A stretch of DNA of 64,000 nucleotides, from contig OZ024930.1 in NCBI GenBank assembly GCA_964017235.1, forward strand, positions 156,426,221 through 156,490,220, in the 5' to 3' direction. The first letter of the stretch is position 1, and each line of letters begins with the position of its first letter. The translations under genes were made by a program, and so were the position numbers. This document shows positions 44,201 to 55,763 of the stretch, piece by piece. This DNA is from Sabellastarte sp. h YS-2021 (lineage: Eukaryota; Annelida; Polychaeta; Sabellida; Sabellidae). Under the pieces are notes generated by a model. That model saw nothing but the letters and a program-made list of their open reading frames with translations. It had not been told where the DNA came from and did no database searches.

Positions 44201-47200
44201 ACAGGGTATCTGAGCATTGTGCTCTTGGTAATTTTCCAAAAATTTTCCCCTCCCCAAAAATGGCGGCCATTTTGAATTTTCGAATTTTTGCCAAAAATGG
44301 CAAAACACTAATTTGCTTCTATCTCCTTAACCGTGCGAGATAGAGCGATTTCGTCGAAATTTTCGACCCACAGGGTATCTAAAGAATGCAATCTTTGCAA
44401 TTTTCCAAAAATTTTCCCCTCCCCAAAAATGGCGGCCATTTTGAATTTTCGAATTTTTGCCAAAAATGGCAAAACACAAATTTGCTTCTATCTCCTTAAC
44501 CGTGCCAGATAGAGCGATTTCGTCAAAATTTTCGACTCACAGGGTATCTGAGCATTGTACTCTTGGTAATTTAAAAAAAATTTTCCCCTCCCCAAAAATG
44601 GCGGCCATTTTGAATTTTCGAATTTTTGCCAAAAATGGCAAAACACAAATTTCCTCCTATCTCCTTAACCGTGCCAGATAGAGCGATTTCGTCAAAATTT
44701 TCGACCCACAGGGTATCTGAGCATTGTACTCTTGGTAATTTTTAAAAAATTTTCCCCTCCCCAAAAATGGCGGCCATTTGAATTTTCGAATTGTTGCCAA
44801 AAATGGCAAAACACTAATTTGCTTCTATCTCCTTAACCGTGCGAGATAGAGTGATTTCGTCGAAATTTTCGACCCACAGGGTATCTAAGGAATGCAATCT
44901 TTGCAATTTTCAAAAAATTTTCCCCTCCCCAAAAATGGCGGCCATTTTGAATTTTCGAATTTTTGCCAAAAATGGCAAAACACAAATTTCCTCCTATCTC
45001 CTTAACCGTGCCAGATAGAGCGATTTCGTCAAAATTTTCGACCCACAGGGTATCTGAGCATTGTGCTCTTGGTAATTTTTACAAAATTTTCCCCTCCCCA
45101 AAAATAGCGGCCATTTTGAATTTTCGAATTTTTGCCAAAAATGACAAAACACTAATTTGCTTCTATCTCCTTAACCGTGCGAGATAGAGCGATTTCGTCG
45201 AAATTTTCGACCCACAGGGTATCTGAGCATTGTGCTCTTGGTAATTTTCCAAAAATTTTCCCCTCCCCAAAAATGGCGGCCATTTTGAATTTTCGAATTT
45301 TTGCCAAAAATGGCAAAACACTAATTTGCTTCTATCTCCTTAACCGTGCGAGATAGAGCGATTTCGTCGAAATTTTCGACCCACAGGGTATCTAAGGAAT
45401 GCAATCTTTGCAATTTTCCAAAAATTTTCCCCTCCCCAAAAATGGCGGCCATTTTGAATTTTCGAATTTTTGCCAAAAATGGCAAAACACAAATTTGCTT
45501 CTATCTCCTTAACCGTGCCAGATAGAGCGATTTCGTCAAAATTTTCGACTCACAAGGTATCTGAGCATTGTACTCTTGGTAATTTAAAAAAAATTTTCCC
45601 CTCCCCAAAAATGGCGGCCATTTTGAATTTTCGAATTTTTGCCAAAAATGGCAAAACACAAATTTCCTCCTATCTCCTTAACCGTGCCAGATAGAGCGAT
45701 TTCGTCAAAATTTTCGACCCACAGGGTATCTGAGCATTGTACTCTTGGTAATTTTTAAAAAATTTTCCCCTCCCCAAAAATGGCGGCCATTTGAATTTTC
45801 GAATTGTTGCCAAAAATGGCAAAACACTAATTTGCTTCTATCTCCTTAACCGTGCGAGATAGAGTGATTTCGTCGAAATTTTCGACCCACAGGGTATCTA
45901 AGGAATGCAATCTTTGCAATTTTCAAAAAATTTTCCCCTCCCCAAAAATGGCGGCCATTTTGAATTTTCGAATTTTTGCCAAAAATGGTAAAACACAAAT
46001 TTGCTTCTATCTCCTTAACCGTGCGAGATAGAGCGATTTCGTCGAAATTTTCGACCCACAGGGTATCTAAGGAATGCAATCTTTGCAATTTTCCAACAAA
46101 TTTTCCCCTCCCCAAAAATGGCAGCCATTTTGAATTTTCGAATTTTTGCCAAAAATGGCAAAACACAAATTTGCTTCTATCTCCTTAACCGTGCGAGATA
46201 GAGCGATTTCGTCGAAATTTTCGACCCACAGGGTATCTAAGGAATGCAATCTTTGCAATTTTCCAAAAAATTTTCCCCTCCCCAAAAATGGCAGCCATTT
46301 TGAATTTTCGAATTTTTGCCAAAAATGGCAAAACACAAATTTGCTTCTATCTCCTTAACCGTGCGAGATAGAGCGATTTCGTCGAAATTTTCGACCCACA
46401 GGGTATCGAAGAAATGCAATCTTTGCAATTTTCCGAAAAATTTTCCCCTCCCCAAAAATGGCGGCCATTTTGAATTTTCGAATTTTTGCCAAAAATGGCA
46501 AAACACAAATTTGCTTCTATCTCCTTAACCGTGCGAGATAGATCGATTTCATCAAAATTTTCGACCCACAGGTATTTCAGCATTGTATTCTTGGCAATTT
46601 AAAAAAAAATTTCCCGTCCCCTAAAATGGCGGCCATTTTGAATTTTCAAATTTTTGTCAAAAATGGCAAAACACAAATTTGCTTCTATCTCCTTAACCGT
46701 GCGAGATAGATCGATTTCATCAAAATTTTCGACCCACAGGTATTTCAGCATTGTATTCTTGGCAATTTAAAAAAAAATTTCCCGTCCCCTAAAATGGCGG
46801 CCATTTTGAATTTTCAAATTTTTGTCAAAAATGGCAAAACACAAATTTGCTTCTATCTCCTTAACCATGCGAGATAGAGCGATTTCGTCGAAATTTTCAA
46901 CCCACAGGGTATCTAAGGAATGTAATCTTTGCAATTTTCAAAAAATTTTCCCCTCCCCAAAAATGGCAGCCATTTTGAATTTTCGAATTTTTGCCCAAAA
47001 TGGAAAAACACAAACTGGCCTTAACCGTGCAAAATAGAGTTATTTCGTTGAAATGTTCGACCCATAGGGTATCTAAAAAATGTACTCTTGGCAATTTTCA
47101 AAAAAATTTCCTTTTCCCAAAAATGGCGGCCATTTTGAATTTTCAAATTTTTGCCAAAAATAGAAAAACAGGAATTTGCTTCTATCTTCTTAACCGTGCC

Positions 47201-47235
47201 AGATAGAGTGATTTCGTCAAAATTTTCAACCCAAC
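41270..47235 (+). repeat. 169-bp satellite-like array, about 35 units
   Basis: Each unit contains TTCTATCTCCTTAACCGTGC, GAGATAGAGCGATTTCGTCG, TTTTCGACCCACAGGGTATC, CCCCTCCCCAAAAATGGCGG and CCATTTTGAATTTTCGAAT. Unit variants recur at 1013 bp (six units), for example 43950 with 44963 and 44457 with 45470, showing higher-order duplication. As 169 is 3x56+1, open frames of 70-105 codons appear in every unit on both strands. None is a gene. Units at the two ends are more diverged than those in the centre. Confidence 0.97.
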
Positions 47236-47451
47236 CAATGCAAAAAGGCATGAAGCTGAAATAATTTACATCTACACTAACAAATATTTAAGCATCATTG
47301 ATATATTTTACAAATGAAACAGGGTCTTGTAAGACTACTGTACAATTTGGGCAAAAGGTTCATGGGTGGACATTACACATGATAATGTGTGTTCTTCTAT
47401 GCTATCCTGTTTCTATTCGCATCTACTATCAACAGGGCGGCCGATTTCTAG

Positions 47452-48181
47452 TTTAATATATTATTTCAGAATAGGGATGGGTCGGTTCCACAAGTATCCT
47501 GTATCGAGACCATTTCAGTAAAATACTGCAGTGACCCTTTACAACTGCCATCTCAATTGTCAGCACATGTAATTTTGGGAAAACTTAAAATAGTGAAAAG
47601 TTATCTTAAATCTGGAAAAATCATTAACTTTTATCCAATACTATTGTAGAGCTTAAGACTATTGTAATAATTCTGTTGCCATGAGCTTACTTCCTGTCTG
47701 TGGGCCTGTTTGGGGATGTACTAAAACACTTTTTTTTTTCAGTATCCCAGATTCAGAATGGTGATGAATTGTTGGGATACAACAATGGAAAATATGCTAC
47801 CAATCCATCCCTATTTCAGAAGTGCAATTTTCTTTCACAAAATCATGGTATCATGCTTTTCTTGTGCAATTTTCTGATGCCATACATTGGCACCAATATT
47901 GTTACTATTTTCATCTTTTGTGATGACAACTTGTTACACAAATGAGTATCTATGTTAATGTATTAATGTGAAAAGGCCATCTCTGAAAGCTACAAGTTAT
48001 TTTATGTCACTCCGATGTACAGGTACATGCATGGTTATACGAACAATTTCTTTGGATTCATAATTCAAGACCAGTTTTACAGTGGAATAGATGTAAAATA
48101 TGTCAGATTTGATGTTTAACTTTTCTAGTTTTTTATCAGCATTAATTTCAGCCAATCTCATTAAAAGACTGTTTCATTTAT
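47452..48181. other. intergenic, no feature
   Basis: AT-rich sequence. An 81-codon open frame (47700-47945) has no domain or codon pattern to support it. Confidence 0.35.
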
Positions 48182-49089
48182 TAGTCGAATCTTTGATTCG
48201 AGTTATGTACTGAGTTGCGGTCACGATTTTAAATTCGCCGTTTAAACCCTTAAATATCAATTCTGCATAATATTTTCTTCACATATCTGTACATAAAGGT
48301 GTATATTATACACTCTGCCATTTTGAAGATTTTTAATGCTTTTATTCAGTTATATTTTATAAAGTAAAAAGCTTGTCTAGCACTTCGTCTGGCTTTCTCC
48401 AAGGACCCGTATGTCCTAGAAACTATTGTGTTTGCCATTGTAATGGTCTACTCAAACGAGTCTTTTTTAACGGTTTCGTCTGCTGGTTTCTAGACCTTAA
48501 ACCCCAATTAATTTATTTGTCTGCTGGTGTATCACGCACTCACTGTTAATGTAAAATTGTTGTCTGCGCATCTACCCATTTGTCAAACAAATAAACCGTA
48601 AAGAAATTAATGAATGAAGTGACATCACGGTAGTACTATACATTTTTCGTTTAGCCAATCAAAATCGAGGACACCTGGCAGAGACAATGAAAGCACAACC
48701 CCGTAGTTCTACATTCAACCACTCGAAGGCGCTTGGGGTTTCTATTTCCTAGAAGTTATCACATGATTTCATTTTTTTTTTTCTGTCAATCCGTTTGTTA
48801 TTTTAGAAGAAGTTGTCTTCCAAATTGATTTACAGTATATTTACAAAATAAACCAGTTCGCTAATCTTATTTCCTGACAATATTTTATAAAATGGACGTT
48901 TCAACAAAGATCAAATACTTTAAGCTATACGTACAGAACTCCCGGCGATAGCACCCACGTCATTAATATTCATGAGAAGATATGAGGTCAGGGATTTCCC
49001 CTGGTATTTCCTGACAATATTTTATATAGTACATATATAGATCTTTTACTGACGAACTGGTTTATTTTGTAAATATAAAACAATTTGGA

Positions 49090-49690
49090 AGACATAGAAC
49101 GGCCGTGCGCATATTTGCTCATTAATATTAATGAGGCAAGTCCGTGAACAGGAAATATGCTGGTAGTTTTCATCTTAAACCAGCCTTGTAAAATATTGTC
49201 ATCGGTAAAATACAGCATAATCTGTTGCTCCCTATTTTCGCTCATTGTAGAAACAACACACGAATATTTTATTTAAATACTTACAATTTGCTTCTGTAAA
49301 ATATCCATATACAGTACTATATATCCACGCTTCAAAATTGAAATATGTCTTCTCATTTCAAAATCAAATTTCAAACTGCAAGTCCGTGAACAGGAAATAT
49401 GCTGGTAGTTTTCGTCTTAAACCAGCCTTGTAAAATATTGTCACAAAATCCCCACAAAGAACTGCCGTGACTGCGCATATTTGCTTATTAATATTAATGA
49501 GGCAAGTCCGAGAACAGGAAATATGCTGGTAGTTTTCATCTTAAACCAGCCTTGTAGAATATTGTCTGGAAACCCCATAAAGAACTGCCGTGACTGCGCA
49601 TGTTTGCTCATTAATATTAATGAGGCAAGTCCGTGAACAGGAAATGCACTGGTAGTTCTCATCTTAAACCAGCCTTGTAAAACTTCGCAT
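49090..49690. repeat. array of about 122-bp units
   Basis: Landmarks GAGGCAAGTCCGTGAACAGG, AAATATGCTGGTAGTTTTC and TTAAACCAGCCTTGTA recur at about 49130, 49376 (partial), 49499 and 49620. GCATATTTGCTCATTAATAT precedes most units. Confidence 0.85.
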
Positions 49691-49710
49691 CTACAGACCC
49701 TTTATATTTG

Positions 49711-49912
49711 TAAACCTTTCACATCGCATCACTACAAATACCCATATGGCTACACAAATCTGAAAACAACTTCTCTGGAAGCGGTTTGCAAATCCGGGCG
49801 ATAATATAGTTATGTTTTTGAACCTTTCACATCACGTCACTACAAATACCTATCTCGCTACACAAATCTGAAAACAACTTGGAAGCGGTTTGCAAATGCG
49901 GGCGATAATACC
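49711..49912. repeat. tandem duplication, unit about 105 bp
   Basis: AACCTTTCACATCGCATCAC and GGAAGCGGTTTGCAAATCCG with the DNA between them are present twice, with a few substitutions and a small deletion in the second copy. Confidence 0.85.
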
Positions 49913-49990
49913 GAGTTTAAAGATTTCAACACCCAGTGCTGCCCTAAGATTCGACTGTGTGGTTGGCAGAAGGCCAATCACTTCACCCTT

Positions 49991-50743
49991 GTTACAAGTA
50001 TAGTACAACCTCCATTTTCTGACCATTTGGAAGATTTTGTCATAAAATATTAATAAAAGAAAGCAAGAAAGTGTCCTTTTGGGAGAAAAGAATAGTGTTC
50101 ACAAAATTAATTATTTTGTGCTTCAGTTTATTGCATATATATAAGTTTTTCATCATTAAGTTTTACTCTCAAATACTTGAGTTGTTTTTGTTTGATTCTA
50201 ATTAATGTATGCCTTTTTGTGTTAATTGTTGCACCCCAGTTAAAGTGTCACAATATTTTCTATGACCCATTTCTCATGGTTCTTCACTTAATAGGCATGT
50301 TTCCTTAATTTACTCTGGTTCTTTAACTCTTTTGTACTTATGCCATGTTTTGACAAAGATATAGAGTGTACAAAAATGAAAATGTGTATATATTTACCAT
50401 GGGTAAGTCAGTGTAAGGTTTTAAATATTCATATCCAATTCCAGAATACTGAAAATAAATTAAAATAAAAAAAATTAAATTTTTACAGCAGTATCCTTTA
50501 ATGTTTAAATTAAATTTTACATATGTATATACTATATTTTTTAATTCAATATCCAAACTACCGACCCATTTTTAAAGTTATTGTGTCTTTTTTTTTTGGA
50601 AAATGAGGAAATGGTCTGTTAATGGCACCCCAACAGTATTTAACAGAAACATGTTAACTTGACTAATCTGATAATACAGTCTCCGACTGTATTTTACCAG
50701 TCCACAGTCTATTGTCATGCTTTATCTGTCATAGATTTATATA
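49991..50743. other. intergenic, no feature
   Basis: AT-rich sequence with no repeat ends or exon signals that I can support. Confidence 0.3.
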
Positions 50744-51223
50744 CCGTAAATGACCTATTTAGCGCACCCGCCCTTGTAACCGCACCCCATTGCTTTTCAA
50801 GACAATATACTTGACAACTTCTACAGTACCGGGTGGACAATTACAGTACTACAGTACAGTAGACCGCAACAGTGCACACTCGCAGTTGGTTACAAAAGGT
50901 TTCTAATGATCGACTATTGAGCTGAAATCTTACCTTTCTTAATTTTCCTCAATATCCACATATTTTGTATATAATTTACGTATTTTTACTTAATAAATTG
51001 ACATTTTTGTCACGACTTTCGAGTTTGTTTTCATCTACCGCCATATTTACAGAAAGTGGGTATTTCTAAATGTCGAAACACTGTTTTTCTCCCGGATTGA
51101 CCTATACTTCATCCCGGAAAGTGTTTCATTATGGGTGCGCTAAAAGGGGAATTTTTTTGCATCAAATATTGAATAAAAATAGACTTTGCTTAGCGCACTG
51201 TGCGCTAAATAGGTCATTTACGG
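50744..51223. mobile_element. TA-flanked MITE (Tc1/mariner-like)
   Basis: The ends CCGTAAATGACCTATTTAGC and complement are inverted repeats of about 25 bp, flanked by TA on both sides (50742-50743 and 51224-51225). The right arm adds a GCGCACTGTGCGC palindrome. The body of about 430 bp has no transposase. The TA target suggests mobilisation by a Tc1/mariner enzyme. Confidence 0.8.
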
Positions 51224-51470
51224 TATTATGTTTTTTCAATAAACAGTTTGAAATTGAATTTCTTTTTGATAACTTTTAGCCTCTGTTGCCAAAGTGTGAC
51301 AACCTATATTCCAAAAACTCATTAATAATATAAAATTAATGACTAATGAAATGAATCAGCAAAAGTTTTTATGTAGTCTTACGTTGCTAGAGTCACAACA
51401 TTAAATTTATATATTCCATTGAATTGCCAAAACTACTACTATTAAATTGAAATTTGAACTGGCAATATCT

Positions 51471-51790
51471 GCCACTGTGGCCCAGTGGGTAACACACCCA
51501 CCTAGAAACACAGAGGACGTGGGTTCAAACCCCGGTACAGATACATAGTGGCTCAGATGACCACTTAAAATGGCAGTTCTCTGTCATTAGGTCCTATCCC
51601 CAGTGACAGGCTAAAGAACCTCAAGGATGTCGATAAATAGGGATGCTTGAGCCTCTGTCTTTCACTTAGGGGAATGTCAGTTACTTGAGAGCTTGGGCTG
51701 TACTTGTGCAGTCAGATGCGGTAAGTATCGCTTTGAGTCCTGTAGTATATTGAGAAAGTGCACAGAGTATAAATACAAAATAATAATAAT
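51471..51790 (+). mobile_element. tRNA-derived SINE
   Basis: The head has box A TGGCCCAGTGGGTAACA and box B GGGTTCAAACCCC, spaced as in a tRNA gene (51478-51530). The body of about 200 bp is followed by ATCGCTTTGAGTCCTGTAG and a tail in ATAATAATA. A target duplication was not resolved. Confidence 0.75.
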
Positions 51791-52276
51791 ATTAAATAAT
51801 AAGTTGAGGTGATGTGGGCGACCCTGTTTCACTGATTTCAATTGAATCTGTACCTTGGTAACCTTGAGAATTGATTCCACGCCAAATAAAATTGAGATAT
51901 TGAAAATAAATTGAAACTGAAACTAGACATCTCAAACTTGTCACTGAAATTGGTGTATCCACTTTGAAGTTAACTAACACAGCATAAGCCATGCTAAGGA
52001 AAATTGCATTGGATTAAAAATGTCTTGACCACAAAATTATTATTAGAGTTTCAATGCAGCATGATATACACACTCTAAGACACAGACTTGGAAGTTAAGG
52101 GAAGTCTTGTTGCATTAAAGATATGTATTCTTGATTGCAGTTAGTGTTTGAACAAGTACCCAAATAATGTGAAGAAGGTGACTTTAAGAAGTAAAAATAC
52201 TCTCTCGCGCTCAAGTACATTGATGAACACATGCCATATGTGGTGTTTTAGCTTGCCCGAGATTTGAATTTTAAAG
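51791..52276. other. intergenic, no feature
   Basis: Short minus-strand open frames lack any recognisable pattern. Nothing to annotate. Confidence 0.3.
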
Positions 52277-52428
52277 GTCAAAGTTGGGGGTTTTACGTCC
52301 CGTTCAGCAGCCAGGGTCATATTGGGACAGACTCTCAGCATTGTCACTTGTGGGAGTCAAACTCAAACACAGAGGTGACAGCCTGTGATTAGATGGCAAA
52401 CTTGCTAACCACTAGGCCACTGAGGACC
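52277..52428 (-). mobile_element. tRNA-derived SINE with perfect 13-bp target duplication
   Basis: On the minus strand the head reads GGTCCTCAGTGGCCTAGTGG with a box A like tRNA, and a degenerate box B at GTTTGAGTTTGACTCCC. The tail is GGGACGTAAAACCCCCAAC. TTGAATTTTAAAG flanks it at 52264-52276 and 52429-52441. The tail matches that of the SINE at 53114, so both may share one LINE partner. Confidence 0.8.
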
Positions 52429-52659
52429 TTGAATTTTAAAGTATGGATGTTTGTCGCCTACATCTTTGTGCCTGAAACGGATTTACTAAATCGTAAACAA
52501 GCAAGAGTAAATGTGCCTGCAAAACTTAGAATTGACAACTGGCAGCTCCATGTGTATAAATTATCATAAATTATCATAATCAACTTTTGTTAGATTAGTT
52601 AGAAGACATGCTTCCCCTTTGTGTTGCCAGGTATGCATTTGTAATTACTCGGTAATATA

Positions 52660-52852
52660 CCGTATTTTTCCAAAATATGGCCCGGGCGTTAATTATTTTC
52701 AAATGGTTATCAGACCAGGCGTTAAATTGAACGAGGCGTTCTTTTGAAGTATAAAAACAGTGTCATAAATTGTAAACAGTGTGCTTGGTACCCAGGCGTT
52801 AATTTGAACCAGGCGTTTATTTGAACCTGGGCGTTATTTTGGAAATTTACGG
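52660..52852. mobile_element. short TA-flanked MITE
   Basis: The inverted ends CCGTATTTTTCCAAAATATG and the complement of TTTTGGAAATTTACGG are flanked by TA. CAGGCGTTAATTTGAAC repeats occur inside in both halves. The first five bases (CCGTA) match the 50744 MITE, which may reflect a shared transposase. Confidence 0.75.
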
Positions 52853-53075
52853 TAGATTGAAAAAAATGACTGCTCAGTAGTGAATTATTATTCTGACCTT
52901 GATGGTTATTTCAGCAAAGAGCTTTTACATAAGTTGACAGTGGCCTCTGTGACATCCGTCTTCCAACTTTACTTCTTGCTTTACACCTTTTTTGCCTGGA
53001 CCAAAATCCAGTTGTAGTAGAGTTATTAAGCGCATGTTTTTTTAAGCACGAACTCTAGCAAGGCTCGTGCTTCTA

Positions 53076-54220
53076 CCCAGTAAACATCAGAAATGTTTTT
53101 AAATGGTTTAAATAGGGGCCACGGTGGCAGAGTGGTAACACTCTCGCCTCCCACCTCTGCGGCCGGGGATCGATCCCCGTCATGGCCGTAAGTGGGAAAG
53201 CTGGTAGTTGCTTGCCGTTGGTCGGCAGTTTACAGTACACAACCCTAGCGAACTCTATGTACTGGTTTCCTCTGCCCTTCCAACTACCCGTCGTGATATG
53301 ACCTGTACAGTGTTGAAAGCGACGTAAAACCCCAAATAAATGGTTTAAATGTTTACAAAACATTTTTGAAACCTATTTAAACTTTATTCCAAGTAAACGC
53401 TTACACTGTAATCTTTAAAAAAAGTTTTATAAACATTCTCTATATAAATGTTTTTGCTGAAAATGTTTATTAAACATTTATAAAATAACTCAAGAATCTA
53501 GATTTGACTGGAAACATTTTTTAAACTTTTATAAAATAGCTGAAGAAATGAAGGTTATGTTGGAAATGTTTTTTTAAATGTTCATCATGAAGTGTTTGAT
53601 AAACAGTACTTGATAAACAGTACTCATAAAATGTTTAAACAACTTTTGTTGACAATGTTTTATAAATATTTGCTGTGAAAATGATTTAGAAACGTTTAAT
53701 AGCAACTGGTTTTGATACCCATAATTTTAAAACGTTTTTGAAATGTTTTCTATCAAATTTTTTAAAAACATTCTATCAAAAACGTTTTTAAATCCCTATT
53801 TTCATAATGCTTATTAAACCTTCACCTTCAAACATGTCCTAACAAAGATGGCGGTGAGCAATAATAGGGGATTTTAGAGGACTTAGTCAAAAATTGCCCC
53901 ACATGCAATCACTAAAAATAAAAATTGAATGGGGGCACAATTTCTGAGCCACTATCTTACAATTTTAGACACAAAAATAATATATTCATTAGTGAGCAAC
54001 CTTAAAAAGATATTGAATTTGACCTGACGCCATTATTATTCAGACATTATTATGTTCCTTTGTAAGATTTTTCTAACATTTATCATTAAATTTTTAATAA
54101 ACGGTATACATAAAACGTTTTTAAAACATTCTATTACAAATGGTTTTCATACCCATCATTTTTAACCTTTGCCAAATGTTTTCTTTCAAACGTTTGCAAA
54201 ACCTGAAAATGTTTACTGGG
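53076..54220. mobile_element. CCCAGTAAACAT-ended element, long copy
   Basis: The ends CCCAGTAAACATCAGAAATG and complement AAAATGTTTACTGGG are flanked by TA (53074-53075 and 54221-54222). The interior is a mirror-like series of AAATGTTTTTAAA / TTTAAACATTT units. A tRNA-derived SINE is inserted near the left end. The family also has the short copy at 16746-18746. Confidence 0.7.
53114..53337 (+). mobile_element. tRNA-derived SINE, intact copy with 13-bp target duplication
   Basis: Box A GTGGCAGAGTGGTAACA and box B GGGATCGATCCCCG are well kept. The tail ends GAAAGCGACGTAAAACCCCA. The direct repeat AAATGGTTTAAAT flanks it exactly (53101-53113 and 53338-53350). It is inserted in the CCCAG element, so it is younger than that element. 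The perfect duplication and clear promoter boxes suggest a recent insertion. Confidence 0.9.
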
Positions 54221-54233
54221 TAGAGATCACTTT

Positions 54234-54490
54234 TTTTAGTCGAATGTTGGATTCGAGTTATGTACTGGGTTCTGATTGTTATTTAAAAAACGCCATTTTA
54301 TCCTCTAAAAGCTAAAGATATATGCAATATCTATACACATATATTAAATATAAGAGGTACTGTATATACTCTGTTATTTTGTTTTTTGTTTAATATTTTC
54401 TTTATTGTGCAGTTTATGAAATGAATACACTGTCTAGCCTTTGTCTAGCTTCTTGCAAAGTACCAGGATGTAGAAAATATTTTGTCTTTT
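54234..54490. repeat. interspersed repeat, copy 2 (left part)
   Basis: Related to 48182-48460: TAGTCGAATGTTGGATTCGA, GTTATGTACTGGGTT, then a GTCTAGCCTTTGTCTAGC stretch. A matching right-hand fragment is at about 57958-57990 (AAGATTCGACTTTGTGG). Confidence 0.5.
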
Positions 54491-55763
54491 TCTTTGTCAT
54501 CTGGTGCTCAATTGAGTAATTTTCTCCAGTATAAATGTCTGGTTCTTCAACACATGACTTCCAGGCATGTCTTGCAGACATGTTAATAGGTTCAATAGAC
54601 AATATTCAATAAACAGTCTTTTATACTTGTGTTGGTGGTCATTCAAAACACTGGTAGAAACACCATTTACATATTTGGAAGTGGCAGTTTTAATTATGTG
54701 GATGCAAGTATTTGCACAAATAAAAGTTCAGAAAAGCAGCCTTTGTCATGAATACAAAGTCAGAAACTTAATTGAAAACGGTTTACATGTGAATGGTATC
54801 ACTGTGTATGTGTGACACATGTACTCTTAATTGGTATTGCATGAGTTTTACAAGTCACATATAGTACATAACATGAACTTTTTCATACCTGTTGTGTGTT
54901 TAAAATTTGCATTTTAGGGAATGTCTTTTGTCCTTGACAGCCTGTATCTGTCTCCTGGTAAAAATATTCCAAAGGGAAAACCAAAGTCTGTACTTAATGT
55001 TATGTGCAACATTCAGAGATGTGTATAAACAATGTAAGCCTCTTTAAATATAATGTAGAGTACCAATATTGAGAATCTCTGGTGCTTGCAACTGAAACTC
55101 ATGGGGTGTGTTGTGTATGAAGTTATACATATATACAGAATTAGTCTAAATTGTTTCTAGTTGTTATACATCACACCTTGTCCTTTAAACTTGTAATTGA
55201 TGAAATACCATAATTCATTCAATTGACACCCAGGGAAATTCACTTAATTATGGGGAGGCCCCAGATAACATTCTACCATTTGTTGGAGTTGAACCAGTAG
55301 AACCAAAATAGTGACGCTAGTATTGGCCCTAGCTTTAGTACAAATGTAACTTTTACAACAGACAAGGCAATAAATCAATCTTTGTTATGTCGCAACATGT
55401 AAATTTTTGCAGTGGCAAGTGAATGTGAAGATATAAATTGTCTTCTGTTTTGTGCAAAGTTAAGGCATTTTCCAAGTTACGATTTGAAGCATTAGACAGC
55501 CCCAAATCTGTCTTTCATCAGCCATGTTAAGACAACTTAAGTACAATTTAAGTACTAATTTAAATGGTGTTGGTCTAATATTCACTTACACCATTGTATA
55601 GGTAATCTTTGAATGTGGAAAGGGAAGTAGAACATATGCCCAAGAATGCCAACACAGCAAGGCAAGCAAGTACCAACCTTATGACAATACATGATGAAAT
55701 GGGGAAACTGACATTTGACTTATGATGTAATCTTGGAACAAGGCCTTCACATTATTGGTTTAC
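54491..55763. other. intergenic, no gene supported
   Basis: A 41-nt stretch at about 54918-54958 is bounded by TTTTAG and GTAAAA and is open, but it is too short to judge. Otherwise AT-rich DNA without features. Confidence 0.3.

Larger units (their letters stand above)
40832..47451 (+). mobile_element. hairpin/CTAG-ended array element H3, 6.6 kb
   Basis: It begins with a hairpin TCCACCCCCCTGGGGGGTGG, followed by a TCCGRYG simple repeat. The last 120 bp repeat the H4 3' end: GGGTGGACATT (complement of the 5' arm), the ACACATGATAATGTGT stem-loop and final CTAG (47448-47451). The interior is one very long array. Compared with H4 it has about six times more units. It starts about 300 bp after the PDCD6 stop and is non-coding. 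Confidence 0.65.
48182..49990. repeat. interspersed repeat, copy 1 (GTCGAAT...ATTCGAC)
   Basis: It starts TTAGTCGAATCTTTGATTCG; about 280 bp resemble 54234-54490, including GATTCGAGTTATGTACTG and a GTCTAGC...GTCTGGCTTTCT stretch. The right side (49945-49990) has AAGATTCGACTGTGTGGTTG, similar to 57963-57990. This looks like two copies of one mobile element of unknown class. Between lie an inverted repeat (48818-48860 against 49058-49105) and tandem repeats. Confidence 0.45.

Noticed and set aside
51478-51540. A real tRNA gene
   Set aside because: Boxes A and B are present but the acceptor stem does not pair well, and the sequence runs on into a SINE body. The same applies to 53114 and 52428.
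54918-54958. A 41-nt exon (GMSFVLDSLYLSP) between TTTTAG and GTAAAA
   Set aside because: It is too short to assess, no neighbouring exon was found, and no family was recognised.
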